DNA of 64,000 nucleotides from an uncultured Lachnospiraceae bacterium. GTDB lineage: Bacteria; Bacillota; Clostridia; Lachnospirales; Lachnospiraceae. The stretch spans positions 62,001 to 126,000 of the forward strand of contig CAKQXY010000004.1 in assembly GCA_934292725.1 (NCBI GenBank), in the 5' to 3' direction. Shown in pieces: positions 41,205 to 49,495 of this stretch. Both the position numbers and the translations under genes were made by a program. The first letter of the stretch is position 1, and each line of letters starts with the position of its first letter. The notes below the pieces were generated by a model, which had not been told where the DNA came from, searched no databases, and worked only from the letters and a program-made list of their open reading frames with translations.

Positions 41205-43613
41205 TCATATCATTTTATCAAACACTTCATATGATTTTGGGCTTGAGTAGTAATATCCCTGAATCTGATCACAATTCATATTTTGCAAAAATGCCGCCTG
41301 CTCTTTCTTTTCAACACCTTCTGCGACAACTTTCATATTTAATCCATGCGCTAATGCAATAACATGCTGAATAATCTGATCACCGCTTTCATTTCCAATA
41401 TAGTCAACCAGACTTTTATCAAGCTTAATCACATCAAACGGCAAAACATTCAAGCTAGTCAACGATGAGAATCCAGTACCAAAATCATCCATGTGAAGTT
41501 TAAAACCAGAAGCAACAAGCATATCTACAAGAGCTTTGATCTGAATACTGTACATCGCAGCCGACTCTGTCAGCTCAATAGGAACACATTCAAATGGAAT
41601 ATTATTTTCATTTACAATACGTGTATAATTTTCAACTAATCCCTCATGATGCAGACTTGCACGCGACAGATTGATTGAAATTGGAAAAAATGGTTTTCCC
41701 TGCGTCAGTCTTTCTTTTTGTATCTCGCATACTTTCTTAAACACATACTCATCAAGTCTTGTAATAAGTCCATCTCGCTCAAAAAGCGGAATAAATGCTC
41801 CCGGCGATACCATGCTGCCATCTTGCTTACGCCAGCGAATAAGCGCCTCTGCACCTGCAATCTTTTCTGTCTGTACATTATATTTTGGCTGAAACCATAC
41901 TTCAAATTCTTCGTTTCTCAGCGCATTTTCAAAATCATTTTCCATCATGACTTCTCTTATATGCTGCTGTCCAAGCTGATCATCGTAATACGCAATGTTT
42001 TTTTCATAATTTAACTGAATGCTCTTCATTGCCATAATAGCTCTGTCACAGATTTCTGAAATTGAAATACTTTTATCTACATCCTTATATACACCGTACT
42101 TTACAAGTAAATTGGAGATTGGTGCATTTTCTGAAATGTACCTTACTACATTTTCCATCTGCTTTTCAAAATCGTTTTTAGGCATAGATGTCAAAATAAC
42201 AAACTGGTCATCGCTGTATCGAGCAACTAACCCATCTGTCAAAACCTTGTTCACTGTTTTGGCAAGATATCGCAAAATATCATCACCGACACGTATACCA
42301 TAAATATTGTTGATCAATTTAAAGTTCTTTACATCTGCCATAATAACCGCATATGACTGATCAGGCTTATATCTCATTAAAACGCCTGCATGGTAATAAA
42401 ATGCAGACTTTGTGTACAGACCAGTCAAATCATCATACTCAATTGCACTAAGTGCTGCAGCAGATTCCTTTAGCTTGATTACACTGTTTATTCTTGCCTT
42501 GACAACACGCTGATTATATGGCTTCGGAACAAAATCAGATGCTCCAAGCTCCAGACACTTTGCTTCATATTCCTGTCTTTCGCTTCCTGTCATGACAATA
42601 ATCGGAACTGATGCCAGTATTGGATTTTTCCTTGCCTCCTCCAAAAACTGAAAAACATCACAAACTGGCATAAACATATCGAGAAGCACGACTGACAGCT
42701 CAGCATAATGTTCTTCCAACAGTTTTAAGCCAACTGCTCCATCTTCAGCGCAGAGCACATCATATTGATCGCAAAGCAAATCACTCAACATATCGCGATT
42801 TAGTTCATCATCCTCTACAATTAAAATGCGGCGCTTTGTTAAACTGCTTCCTGGTGAAACAATCTCCTGCAGCTGGCTTCGTTTAATATCTGCATCTTCA
42901 TTTGCAAATGCAAGTACAATCGTATCAAATGAATCAGCAGATCCTACCCTTGCACATTTAAGATAATTATAATGAATTTCTCCTGTTTCCTTTTTTACAC
43001 TGCGATAATGAACCATAAATTGAGGCACACGCTTTAAATGTGCACAAAGTGATCCAAAATCCATTGCAAACTCAAGCTTACACTGATCCTTTAACAATAC
43101 ATTTTCTTTAACATAAGACGTGATTGCAGATGTATAATTTGTGTCATTCATACGTGTCATCTCATCTGCATTATTACTTTCCAGATACATACTGACTTGC
43201 TGCGTTTTTCTGTCTACTGAATAAATACTTCTGTAATCGCTTCCAAGTGCATTTATTATGCTAGTCAGTCCCAGTCCTTCCTTATTAGCTGGAAGCGGTT
43301 CATTCACTGCCTTTTGTCCATCCGCTGTGGCGAATCCAAATATAAGTGCATGTCCATGCGTGCCATCTGGCAAATTCATATCTACCGCATCTACAGTCTC
43401 ATAACGCCCGCTCACAGGATCTATATATGTTTTTGGCCCCTCTATCTTATTATAAATCGGACACATCGCACATGGCACCTCTTGATTCATGAGGCACCGA
43501 TAGCACTTTTCTTCCTTTTTTAGCCGTGGATACATGTGTTCGGCAACCGTATTGAAGCCTACAATATTATAGTTATCATCAACTATATACATTCCTGATG
43601 CATTTTGTCCCAT
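41205..43613 (-). CDS. REC-GGDEF-EAL signalling protein, probable c-di-GMP phosphodiesterase
   Basis: The protein of about 802 residues has an N-terminal PAS-like part with four cysteines (CYRCLMNQEVPCAMC), then a receiver domain (ILIVEDDELNRDML; VLLDMFMPVCD; PKPYN) near residues 265-385. A GGDEF domain follows whose signature is degenerate (ARYSDDQFVIL, so SDDQF for GGDEF). The C-terminal EAL domain is intact: EALIRWRKQDG, INLSRASLH, ELTESAAMY, DDFGTGFSSL, KLDKSLVD and VVAEGVEKKEQ. It should therefore degrade c-di-GMP, with the GGDEF part as a possible GTP sensor. No membrane segment is seen. ATG 43613 has GGAAGG upstream. Confidence 0.92.
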   Translation of the reverse strand: MGQNASGMYIVDDNYNIVGFNTVAEHMYPRLKKEEKCYRCLMNQEVPCAMCPIYNKIEGPKTYIDPVSGRYETVDAVDMNLPDGTHGHALIFGFATADGQKAVNEPLPANKEGLGLTSIINALGSDYRSIYSVDRKTQQVSMYLESNNADEMTRMNDTNYTSAITSYVKENVLLKDQCKLEFAMDFGSLCAHLKRVPQFMVHYRSVKKETGEIHYNYLKCARVGSADSFDTIVLAFANEDADIKRSQLQEIVSPGSSLTKRRILIVEDDELNRDMLSDLLCDQYDVLCAEDGAVGLKLLEEHYAELSVVLLDMFMPVCDVFQFLEEARKNPILASVPIIVMTGSERQEYEAKCLELGASDFVPKPYNQRVVKARINSVIKLKESAAALSAIEYDDLTGLYTKSAFYYHAGVLMRYKPDQSYAVIMADVKNFKLINNIYGIRVGDDILRYLAKTVNKVLTDGLVARYSDDQFVILTSMPKNDFEKQMENVVRYISENAPISNLLVKYGVYKDVDKSISISEICDRAIMAMKSIQLNYEKNIAYYDDQLGQQHIREVMMENDFENALRNEEFEVWFQPKYNVQTEKIAGAEALIRWRKQDGSMVSPGAFIPLFERDGLITRLDEYVFKKVCEIQKERLTQGKPFFPISINLSRASLHHEGLVENYTRIVNENNIPFECVPIELTESAAMYSIQIKALVDMLVASGFKLHMDDFGTGFSSLTSLNVLPFDVIKLDKSLVDYIGNESGDQIIQHVIALAHGLNMKVVAEGVEKKEQAAFLQNMNCDQIQGYYYSSPKSYEVFDKMI

Positions 43614-43668
43614 TCCTTTTCCTTCCAAGTCAGCAACTATTCCGTTCTATATATAAAAGAACACATCT

Positions 43669-43697
43669 AGTATAAGGGGAATTTTGACAAAATGCAA
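43669..43697 (-). promoter_or_regulatory. Promoter of the EAL protein gene
   Basis: On the minus strand TTGCAT (43692-43697) and TATACT (43669-43674) are 17 bases apart. A GTTCT/AGAAC hairpin (about 43644-43662) lies in the leader. Confidence 0.55.
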
Positions 43698-43784
43698 CTC
43701 TTTTTTCCTGTTTATGATCGTTATTGCTTAATTGCTGCAGTTCACAGAGCCAAGTTATTAAAGCCCATAGGTTCAATGATTTTG

Positions 43785-44555
43785 TTACTGAACCAAATTT
43801 ATTACAGCGCACACCGGATAGTGATCCGACAGGTATATTCCATTTTCTTCATCTGTCCACTTATATACTGTTTCACACTGCCAGTCTCCCTTTAAAACAA
43901 TGTAGTCTATACTGCATGGCGGATCATTTGGATCGTTTTTATAATATCCGTGAAACGTGATTCCTATATTCTTTGTCAAATTGTTAAACGATGAATCCCT
44001 GCTAATAATTTCCATCTCTGGTGCATTTGGTTCTGCATTGAAATCACCACAAAGAATTACAGGAATATCCTTCCAGAAACGTTCCTGTTTTAGCTGATTC
44101 AAAATCTGAGTCAGCCCTTTCTCTCTTGCCTGTGCACCAATATGATCCAGATGCGTATTAATAAATCGAAATACCTTACCGCTCTTAATATCTTCAAATA
44201 CTGCCTCCGTTGCTGTTCGAGGACAACTACTCTGTTCTTCATAGCGCGATCCCGGCACATCTGGTGTCTGAGACAGCCACCAGGTTTCCATGCTGATCAA
44301 ATTAATTCTATCCCTGCGATATGCAATGCTCATCTGCTCATCACGAAGATTCGCTCCGCGTCCGCAGCCAATCACATAATACTCATTCAGATTTTCCTTA
44401 AGCCACTTAGCAACATGCGGAAGTACCTCCTGAAAGCCAATGATATCTGGCTTCTCCTGATTGATTTTTCTTAAAATCAGTTCCTTTCGGTTTGCAAATT
44501 CATTGAGTCCGTCCTGACCATAATCACAGCGGATGTTAAATGTCACTACTTTCAT
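43785..44555 (-). CDS. Endonuclease/exonuclease/phosphatase (EEP) family hydrolase
   Basis: The 256-residue protein has the EEP fold: MKVVTFNIRCDYGQDG at the start, IIGFQEVLPHV with the metal-binding glutamate, FINTHLDHIGAQAREKG, VILCGDFNAEPNAPE, and SIDYIVLKGDW and YLSDHYPVCAVI at the end. The Asn, Glu, Asp and two His residues of the active site are all present. There is no signal peptide. Substrates in the family range from nucleic acids to phosphorylated lipids and sugars; this one is unknown. It is a single gene with a promoter that contains a perfect 15-base palindrome. Confidence 0.9.
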   Translation of the reverse strand: MKVVTFNIRCDYGQDGLNEFANRKELILRKINQEKPDIIGFQEVLPHVAKWLKENLNEYYVIGCGRGANLRDEQMSIAYRRDRINLISMETWWLSQTPDVPGSRYEEQSSCPRTATEAVFEDIKSGKVFRFINTHLDHIGAQAREKGLTQILNQLKQERFWKDIPVILCGDFNAEPNAPEMEIISRDSSFNNLTKNIGITFHGYYKNDPNDPPCSIDYIVLKGDWQCETVYKWTDEENGIYLSDHYPVCAVINLVQ

Positions 44556-44598
44556 ATTTTCTCACCCCGGTAAATGTCTTATGTTTTTTATAGAAAAT

Positions 44599-44627
44599 TT
44601 ACAATAATTCACAGTGAATTTTGTCAA
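44599..44627 (-). promoter_or_regulatory. Promoter with palindromic operator of the EEP gene
   Basis: On the minus strand TTGACA (44622-44627) and TTGTAA (44599-44604) are 17 bases apart. The spacer is almost filled by the perfect palindrome AATTCAC-A-GTGAATT (44606-44620). A repressor bound there would block RNA polymerase. Confidence 0.6.
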
Positions 44628-44761
44628 CTGATGATGATATTGTATCACATATGCAATATGGGAGCAAGGTGGAAAGCTTATTAAATTTTAATCTTTTTCT
44701 TGTTTTTTCCCTAGCCAGAAAGGGCGGCTTTTCAGTTTATTATACAACTTCCGGCTTTCCC

Positions 44762-45766
44762 TCACTTCACCACTTCCACCATATCCCCCTGGCTCCTGAT
44801 CCACATATCAATGCCGTCTCCAAACACCTCTGCACTGATCAGATAGCCTTCTGGTCTCTTTGCGATAATCTGTGCTGTTGGCAGGCGATCTAATACCGCC
44901 TCGACGCTGCTTCCCTTATAGATAAAGCGAATGCTGCGCAGCCGTCCTCCATACATAAACTGGATGCGCTTGCGAAACTCTCCTTCTTCGAAGCGGTCAC
45001 GATATGGAATTTCGAATGTCTCTTCTAATACCTCAAAAGAGCGGATCCTATCAATTCTATAAATTGTTGGAAAGCTGTCATCTTTATTTGTAAAATGAGA
45101 TTCCTTGTCAATATCGGCTATAAAGGCTGGCATATAAAAGTAAAATTCTGAGAACATAATGCCAACTGGCTTAATCTTTCTTTCCACAATCGCACCATTC
45201 TGCTTCTGATATGAAATCTTCATCATGCGCCGTTCTTTTACTGCCATTCCCAAATCCCATAATTTTTCAACAAGATGCTGTCTATGCTGTGGCTCTATAT
45301 AATGGAAGAGTTCATTTGAGATCAGTTCTTTGATTGCCTTTTGCTTTTCTCTTGGGACGCCATTATTTATAAGCTTTCTAAGCATAGGCTCAAGCTCGTC
45401 TTTTCTAAATGCACGGCTTTCCAAAAGAATTTTGCAAACAGCCAGCACTTCACTGTCTGTAAAGGTTGGTGCTTCTTTTGTATGTAAAAGATAGCCATGT
45501 TCTTTACGGCTGTATACAAGCTCATAGGAATCTTTTCCATCTGCCGCCTGCTCATCAAAAAAAGCACGCAGATCATCAAGATCACGCTGTATAGAACGCT
45601 CTGTGACATTCGCAGCTGCTGCCTCCTTTGACTTGTTTATCACTTCGCCTTTAAGTAATCTGGTGTAAAGCTGTAAAATACGCTTGTATTTAAAATCAGA
45701 GTTTGCATTCTGTGCGCTCTTTCTGATTTTTGCGTTTTCACTAGTCTCTTGCATACTCTTTCTCAT
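44762..45766 (-). CDS. WYL-domain transcriptional regulator (HTH-WYL)
   Basis: The 334-residue protein has an N-terminal DeoR-like winged helix (RILQLYTRLLKGEVINK, then VTERSIQRDLDDLRAFF) and a C-terminal WYL-type ligand-binding domain (MKISYQKQNGAIVERKIKPV, FYFYMPAFIAD, YRIDRIRSFEVLEETFEIP). A final WCX-like part follows (IRFIYKGSSVEAVLDRLPT). WYL regulators bind nucleotides or single-stranded DNA, or sense stress, and they are common next to defence and repair genes. Its start overlaps the DUF285 gene stop by 4 bases, so the two are coupled. Confidence 0.92.
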   Translation of the reverse strand: MRKSMQETSENAKIRKSAQNANSDFKYKRILQLYTRLLKGEVINKSKEAAAANVTERSIQRDLDDLRAFFDEQAADGKDSYELVYSRKEHGYLLHTKEAPTFTDSEVLAVCKILLESRAFRKDELEPMLRKLINNGVPREKQKAIKELISNELFHYIEPQHRQHLVEKLWDLGMAVKERRMMKISYQKQNGAIVERKIKPVGIMFSEFYFYMPAFIADIDKESHFTNKDDSFPTIYRIDRIRSFEVLEETFEIPYRDRFEEGEFRKRIQFMYGGRLRSIRFIYKGSSVEAVLDRLPTAQIIAKRPEGYLISAEVFGDGIDMWIRSQGDMVEVVK

Positions 45767-47118
45767 AGCCCCATTCCTTTCTTTTCTTCTGCAAACTTTT
45801 TACATCCTGTCAATAATTCTATCATCATTGCACAATATTTTCTATCAGATGGTCGTTTTTCAGCTAAAACCTCATTTAATGCCTGGCAGCCATAAAACAT
45901 ATATGACAAATCTACTGTCTTTGAGCAGTCAAATCCACGTAAATCCAGATATTTAAGGCTCCTGCAGCCATAAAACATATTTTCCATATGAAGTACTCTT
46001 TGTGTCTGAAAATGACCCACATCAAGTGTTTCTGCTTTTACGCAGTCTCGAAACATTCTTGCAAAGCTCTCTGTATGTGATGTATCAAAATGGCTTACAT
46101 CAATACTTGTAAGACTTTCACACCGACAAAACATATTACTCATATCTGTCACATTTGCTGTATCAAAGCTGCTTACATTAAGCTTATCTAACTTTCTGCA
46201 TCCGCAGAACAAATATGACATGTTAGTTACATTTTTTGTATCAAAGCCTGATAAATCAAGTTTCTGTAAACAACTACAATCATGAAACATTTCTCTCATG
46301 TCCTGCAGTGCTCCTGTAGAAAATGAGGACAAATCAATATTCCTTAACTGCTCGCAGCCTGCAAATATATTTCTCATATTGATAACATTTTTTGTATCAA
46401 AACATGATAAATCAATTGTGGGAAGACTTCTGCAGTTTTCAAACATTCCACGCATATGTACTGCACTTTTAGTATCCCATCCGCTTAAAAGCAGCTTTTC
46501 TAACTGAATACAGTCTCCAAACATTGATGAAAAATCAATTACATGCTTGGTACAAAATGAACTCAAATCCAATTCCTTTAAACTGCTGCAGTAATCAAAC
46601 ATGCTTTTCATATTGATTACATGTGATGTGTCAAAAGAGCTCACATCCAATGTCTGAAGCTTACTGCACCAATAAAACATTCCTTCCATATTAATTACAT
46701 GTGATGTGTCTAGTCCTGATACATCCAATTTTTTCAGGCTATGACATCCACAAAACATATAACTCATATCAGACACACTGCTTGAATCAATCCATTTATC
46801 TAAATTGATTTCACAGAGATTCTCATATCCCCAAAACAGTCCTCTGGCGCTTTGCAGCTTTATTTTTGTATCTGAAACTATATATAATTCATACAACAGT
46901 TTCGAAGAAATAAAAATTTTCTTCGCCCATGCCATAATGCTTCTATCCTGAGCTACAGACACATCCCACATTTCTTTCTGACATGTTTCTAACGGCATTT
47001 TCGAACAAAATTGAATTCTGACAATCTGACTGCGAAGAATTGTGCTGCCAAGTACGCATGACTCCCCTGATTCAGATGGCGTATCCAACATCAAAACAGC
47101 TTCTTTTGTATGAACCAT
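45763..47118 (-). CDS. Cytoplasmic DUF285 (BspA-like) repeat protein
   Basis: This 451-residue protein has a 110-residue N-terminal part and then about 12 tandem repeats of 26 residues (about 112-423), with the consensus T-x-x-V-x-x-M-x-x-M-F-x-x-C-x-x-L-x-x-L-D-V-S-x-F-D. Most repeats keep a Cys at position 14. The family is PF03382 (DUF285), usually found in secreted or surface proteins. Here there is no signal peptide, no lipobox and no membrane segment, so it should be cytoplasmic. The C-terminal 28 residues are charged. It starts after AGGAGGAACGCAA and its stop overlaps the start of a WYL regulator gene, so it is likely a partner of that regulator. Confidence 0.88.
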   Translation of the reverse strand: MVHTKEAVLMLDTPSESGESCVLGSTILRSQIVRIQFCSKMPLETCQKEMWDVSVAQDRSIMAWAKKIFISSKLLYELYIVSDTKIKLQSARGLFWGYENLCEINLDKWIDSSSVSDMSYMFCGCHSLKKLDVSGLDTSHVINMEGMFYWCSKLQTLDVSSFDTSHVINMKSMFDYCSSLKELDLSSFCTKHVIDFSSMFGDCIQLEKLLLSGWDTKSAVHMRGMFENCRSLPTIDLSCFDTKNVINMRNIFAGCEQLRNIDLSSFSTGALQDMREMFHDCSCLQKLDLSGFDTKNVTNMSYLFCGCRKLDKLNVSSFDTANVTDMSNMFCRCESLTSIDVSHFDTSHTESFARMFRDCVKAETLDVGHFQTQRVLHMENMFYGCRSLKYLDLRGFDCSKTVDLSYMFYGCQALNEVLAEKRPSDRKYCAMMIELLTGCKKFAEEKKGMGL

Positions 47119-47339
47119 TTGCGTTCCTCCTATATAATCATGTGCAAATCATAGTTCCAATAGTTTGTAACTATTCATACCCCATTTGCAGAACACATTT
47201 TTTATGGTTCTGAATAGTTCTTATAACGATATTATAGCTGCGTTGAATGACAGTCACTGTCTATGGCACAATTTTTCTTTAATTTCAGCAATTATTTTTT
47301 TGCCTATGCCATAATAATATCTATAGCATACATTGTCAA
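47119..47339 (-). promoter_or_regulatory. Promoter and long palindrome-rich leader of the DUF285-WYL operon
   Basis: On the minus strand TTGACA (47334-47339) and TATTAT (47311-47316) are 17 bases apart, giving a leader of about 185 bases. It holds the palindrome GACAGT-C-ACTGTC (47249-47261), an AATAGTT-TGT-AACTATT repeat (47159-47175), and CAGAAC/GTTCTG (about 47190-47216) followed by a second AATAGTT. The repeated AATAGTT can pair with the same AACTATT, so two alternative folds are possible. The rest of the interval up to the XRE gene (47340-47417) shows nothing else. Confidence 0.5.
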
Positions 47340-47417
47340 TCTCTATATATGTAATTTTCGTTTTTATTTTCTGCTATCCTAGGTTTATGATCTACTTACT
47401 ATGAAAGGACTGATGCT

Positions 47418-47717
47418 ATGAATGTTGGAAAACGCATTACTTTTTTTCGCACTGCAAAAAATTATTCTGTAAATAAGCTTGCAACGCTGTCTGGTATCTC
47501 GCAAAGCTATCTACGTGATATTGAACTTGGGAATAAAAATCCTACAATTGAAATCTTATCCTATATCTGCGAAGCATTGAATATCTCATTGCGTGAGTTT
47601 TTTGATGAGCAGACAAATGGACAATTTTGTGATGATCCACTTATTGCTAAAGTGTACCGCCTGACACCAAAACAGCGAGAAGCTTTACTTGTCTTTCTCG
47701 ACTCTATATTAGAATAA
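47418..47717 (+). CDS. XRE-family helix-turn-helix regulator
   Basis: This 99-residue protein has an N-terminal HTH (MNVGKRITFFRTAKNYSVNKLA, split before LSGISQSYLRDIELGNKNPT) and a small C-terminal helical tail (KVYRLTPKQREALLVFLDSI). AAAGGA lies upstream of ATG. It resembles SinR-like small repressors. It is divergent from the DUF285-WYL operon, so it may regulate that operon and itself, perhaps at the 47249-47261 palindrome. Confidence 0.9.
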   Translation: MNVGKRITFFRTAKNYSVNKLATLSGISQSYLRDIELGNKNPTIEILSYICEALNISLREFFDEQTNGQFCDDPLIAKVYRLTPKQREALLVFLDSILE

Positions 47718-47735
47718 TAGAATAAAATGTCAAAA

Positions 47736-47779
47736 AACAGCCCTCTGCTGATATGTAATATCTTCCACAGAGAGCTGTT
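47736..47779. terminator. Bidirectional terminator between XRE gene and nhaC
   Basis: AACAGC and CTCT (47736-47746) pair with AGAG and GCTGTT (47769-47779) around a 22-base loop. On the minus strand a strong TTTTTT run follows, ending nhaC; on plus TTTATT follows. Confidence 0.75.
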
Positions 47780-47795
47780 TTATTAAAAAAGAATT

Positions 47796-49451
47796 TTAGA
47801 TTTCCTCTTTTCCACCTGTCTTTGCACGAATTACACAAAGTGCTCCTACTAAAATCACAATACAAATCGGAAGCGAAATAAGAGAAAGCTGTGCCATACC
47901 AACTGCCTGCAGCACACCAATGATAAAATATCCTACCATACATACAGCTGCCACGAGTGCAACATATGGGATCTGAGTTGCTACATGGTTGACATGCTCA
48001 CAATGACCGCCTGCTGATGCCATAATCGTTGTATCAGAAATTGGAGAACAGTGATCACCGCACACAGCACCTGCCAGACAGGATGAGATTGAGATTGCCA
48101 TCATCTGACCAGACGGAAATACACCGATTACAATAGGAATAAGGATACTGAAAGTTCCCCATGATGTTCCTGTTGCAAATGCAAGGAATGCAGCAACAAG
48201 GAAAATAATCATAGGCAAAAAGCCCTGCATTCCCTGTGCAGAATGCTCCACCAAATCTGCAACAAATATCTTCGCACCAAGAAGATTTGTCATACCTGAC
48301 AGTGTCCATGCCAAAGTAAGAATCATAATAGGTGCAATCATAGATTTAAATCCATCTGGAATACACTCGGTAAATTCCTGGAAGGTGAGAACATCTCTCA
48401 TCATATAGTAAACAAATGTAAATGCCAATGTCACAGCACCGCCAAGTACAAGTCCAACAGACGCATCAGATCCTGCAAAAGCATCTACAAAGGATACACC
48501 TTCAAAAAATCCGCCTGTATAAATCATTGAAATAATACAGCTTGCAATCAAAACAGCTACCGGAAGAATCAAGTCAAGCACATGAGAATTTTCCTTAATA
48601 ACTTCTTCCTCATTGCCCTCATATGGTCTTCCCGGTGTTGTAAATAAATCTCCTGCAATTGCATTCATCTCGTGACGCTTCATTGGTCCAAAATCAACGC
48701 GAAGAAGCGTGATGGCAACTAACATTACAAGTGTAAGAATTGCATATAGATTATATGGGATCGTCTGAATAAATACGGCAAAGCCATTGATTCCTGAATC
48801 TGATGGAACAGATGAAGTGACTGCTGCTGCCCAGGAGCTGATTGGTGCAATGATGCAGACCGGTGCTGCTGTCGCATCGATAATATAGGACAATTTTGCT
48901 CTTGATACCTTGTGGCGGTCTGTCACAGGACGCATAACACTTCCTACTGTCAAACAGTTGAAATAGTCATCGACAAAGATCATTACACCAAGAATCATAA
49001 CACTGATCTGTGCACCAATTCTTGTCTTAATACGCTTTGATGCCCACTTTCCAAATGCTGCTGAACCGCCTGCTTTATTTAACAGTGACACCAAAATTCC
49101 AAGCATAACAAGAAAGACAATTATTCCGACATTCCATGCATCTGCAAGCTTATACACCATACCGCCCTCTTCATGAAAGAACATGGTGTTGATCATTGTT
49201 TCCAAATTGCCATTAGAATACAGCAATGCACCTGCAAGGATTCCTGCAAGAAGTGATGTATATACTTCTTTTGTAAAAAGTGCAAGACCAATTGCAATAA
49301 CTGGCGGAAGCAATGAAAAAATGGTAGCATATGCGATGCTTGTATATTCACCGCTTGTCTCTTTGCCTCCTGTCATTATTGTGACAACAAGTAATGCTGC
49401 AAATACTGCAAGCAGCACAAACATTACCATTTGTTTTCTTTTAATTTTCAC
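47796..49451 (-). CDS. NhaC-family Na+/H+ antiporter
   Basis: The 551-residue protein has about 11-12 membrane segments. Typical NhaC blocks are FLVMLGILVSLLNKAGGSAAFG, VMIFVDDYFNCLTVGSVMRP with its paired aspartates, FATGTSWGTFSILIPIVIGV, and GDHCSPISDTTIMASAGGHC. A hydrophilic loop lies near residues 255-290. It could move sodium or another cation, or an amino-acid-like solute, in exchange for protons. It starts 44 bases after the GGDEF hybrid kinase gene with no terminator in between, so it may be cotranscribed with the sensory operon. Confidence 0.88.
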   Translation of the reverse strand: MKIKRKQMVMFVLLAVFAALLVVTIMTGGKETSGEYTSIAYATIFSLLPPVIAIGLALFTKEVYTSLLAGILAGALLYSNGNLETMINTMFFHEEGGMVYKLADAWNVGIIVFLVMLGILVSLLNKAGGSAAFGKWASKRIKTRIGAQISVMILGVMIFVDDYFNCLTVGSVMRPVTDRHKVSRAKLSYIIDATAAPVCIIAPISSWAAAVTSSVPSDSGINGFAVFIQTIPYNLYAILTLVMLVAITLLRVDFGPMKRHEMNAIAGDLFTTPGRPYEGNEEEVIKENSHVLDLILPVAVLIASCIISMIYTGGFFEGVSFVDAFAGSDASVGLVLGGAVTLAFTFVYYMMRDVLTFQEFTECIPDGFKSMIAPIMILTLAWTLSGMTNLLGAKIFVADLVEHSAQGMQGFLPMIIFLVAAFLAFATGTSWGTFSILIPIVIGVFPSGQMMAISISSCLAGAVCGDHCSPISDTTIMASAGGHCEHVNHVATQIPYVALVAAVCMVGYFIIGVLQAVGMAQLSLISLPICIVILVGALCVIRAKTGGKEEI

Positions 49452-49495
49452 TTATAGTCCCCCTTCTTTAGACTTTTTTTATAAATTCGTTTTCA

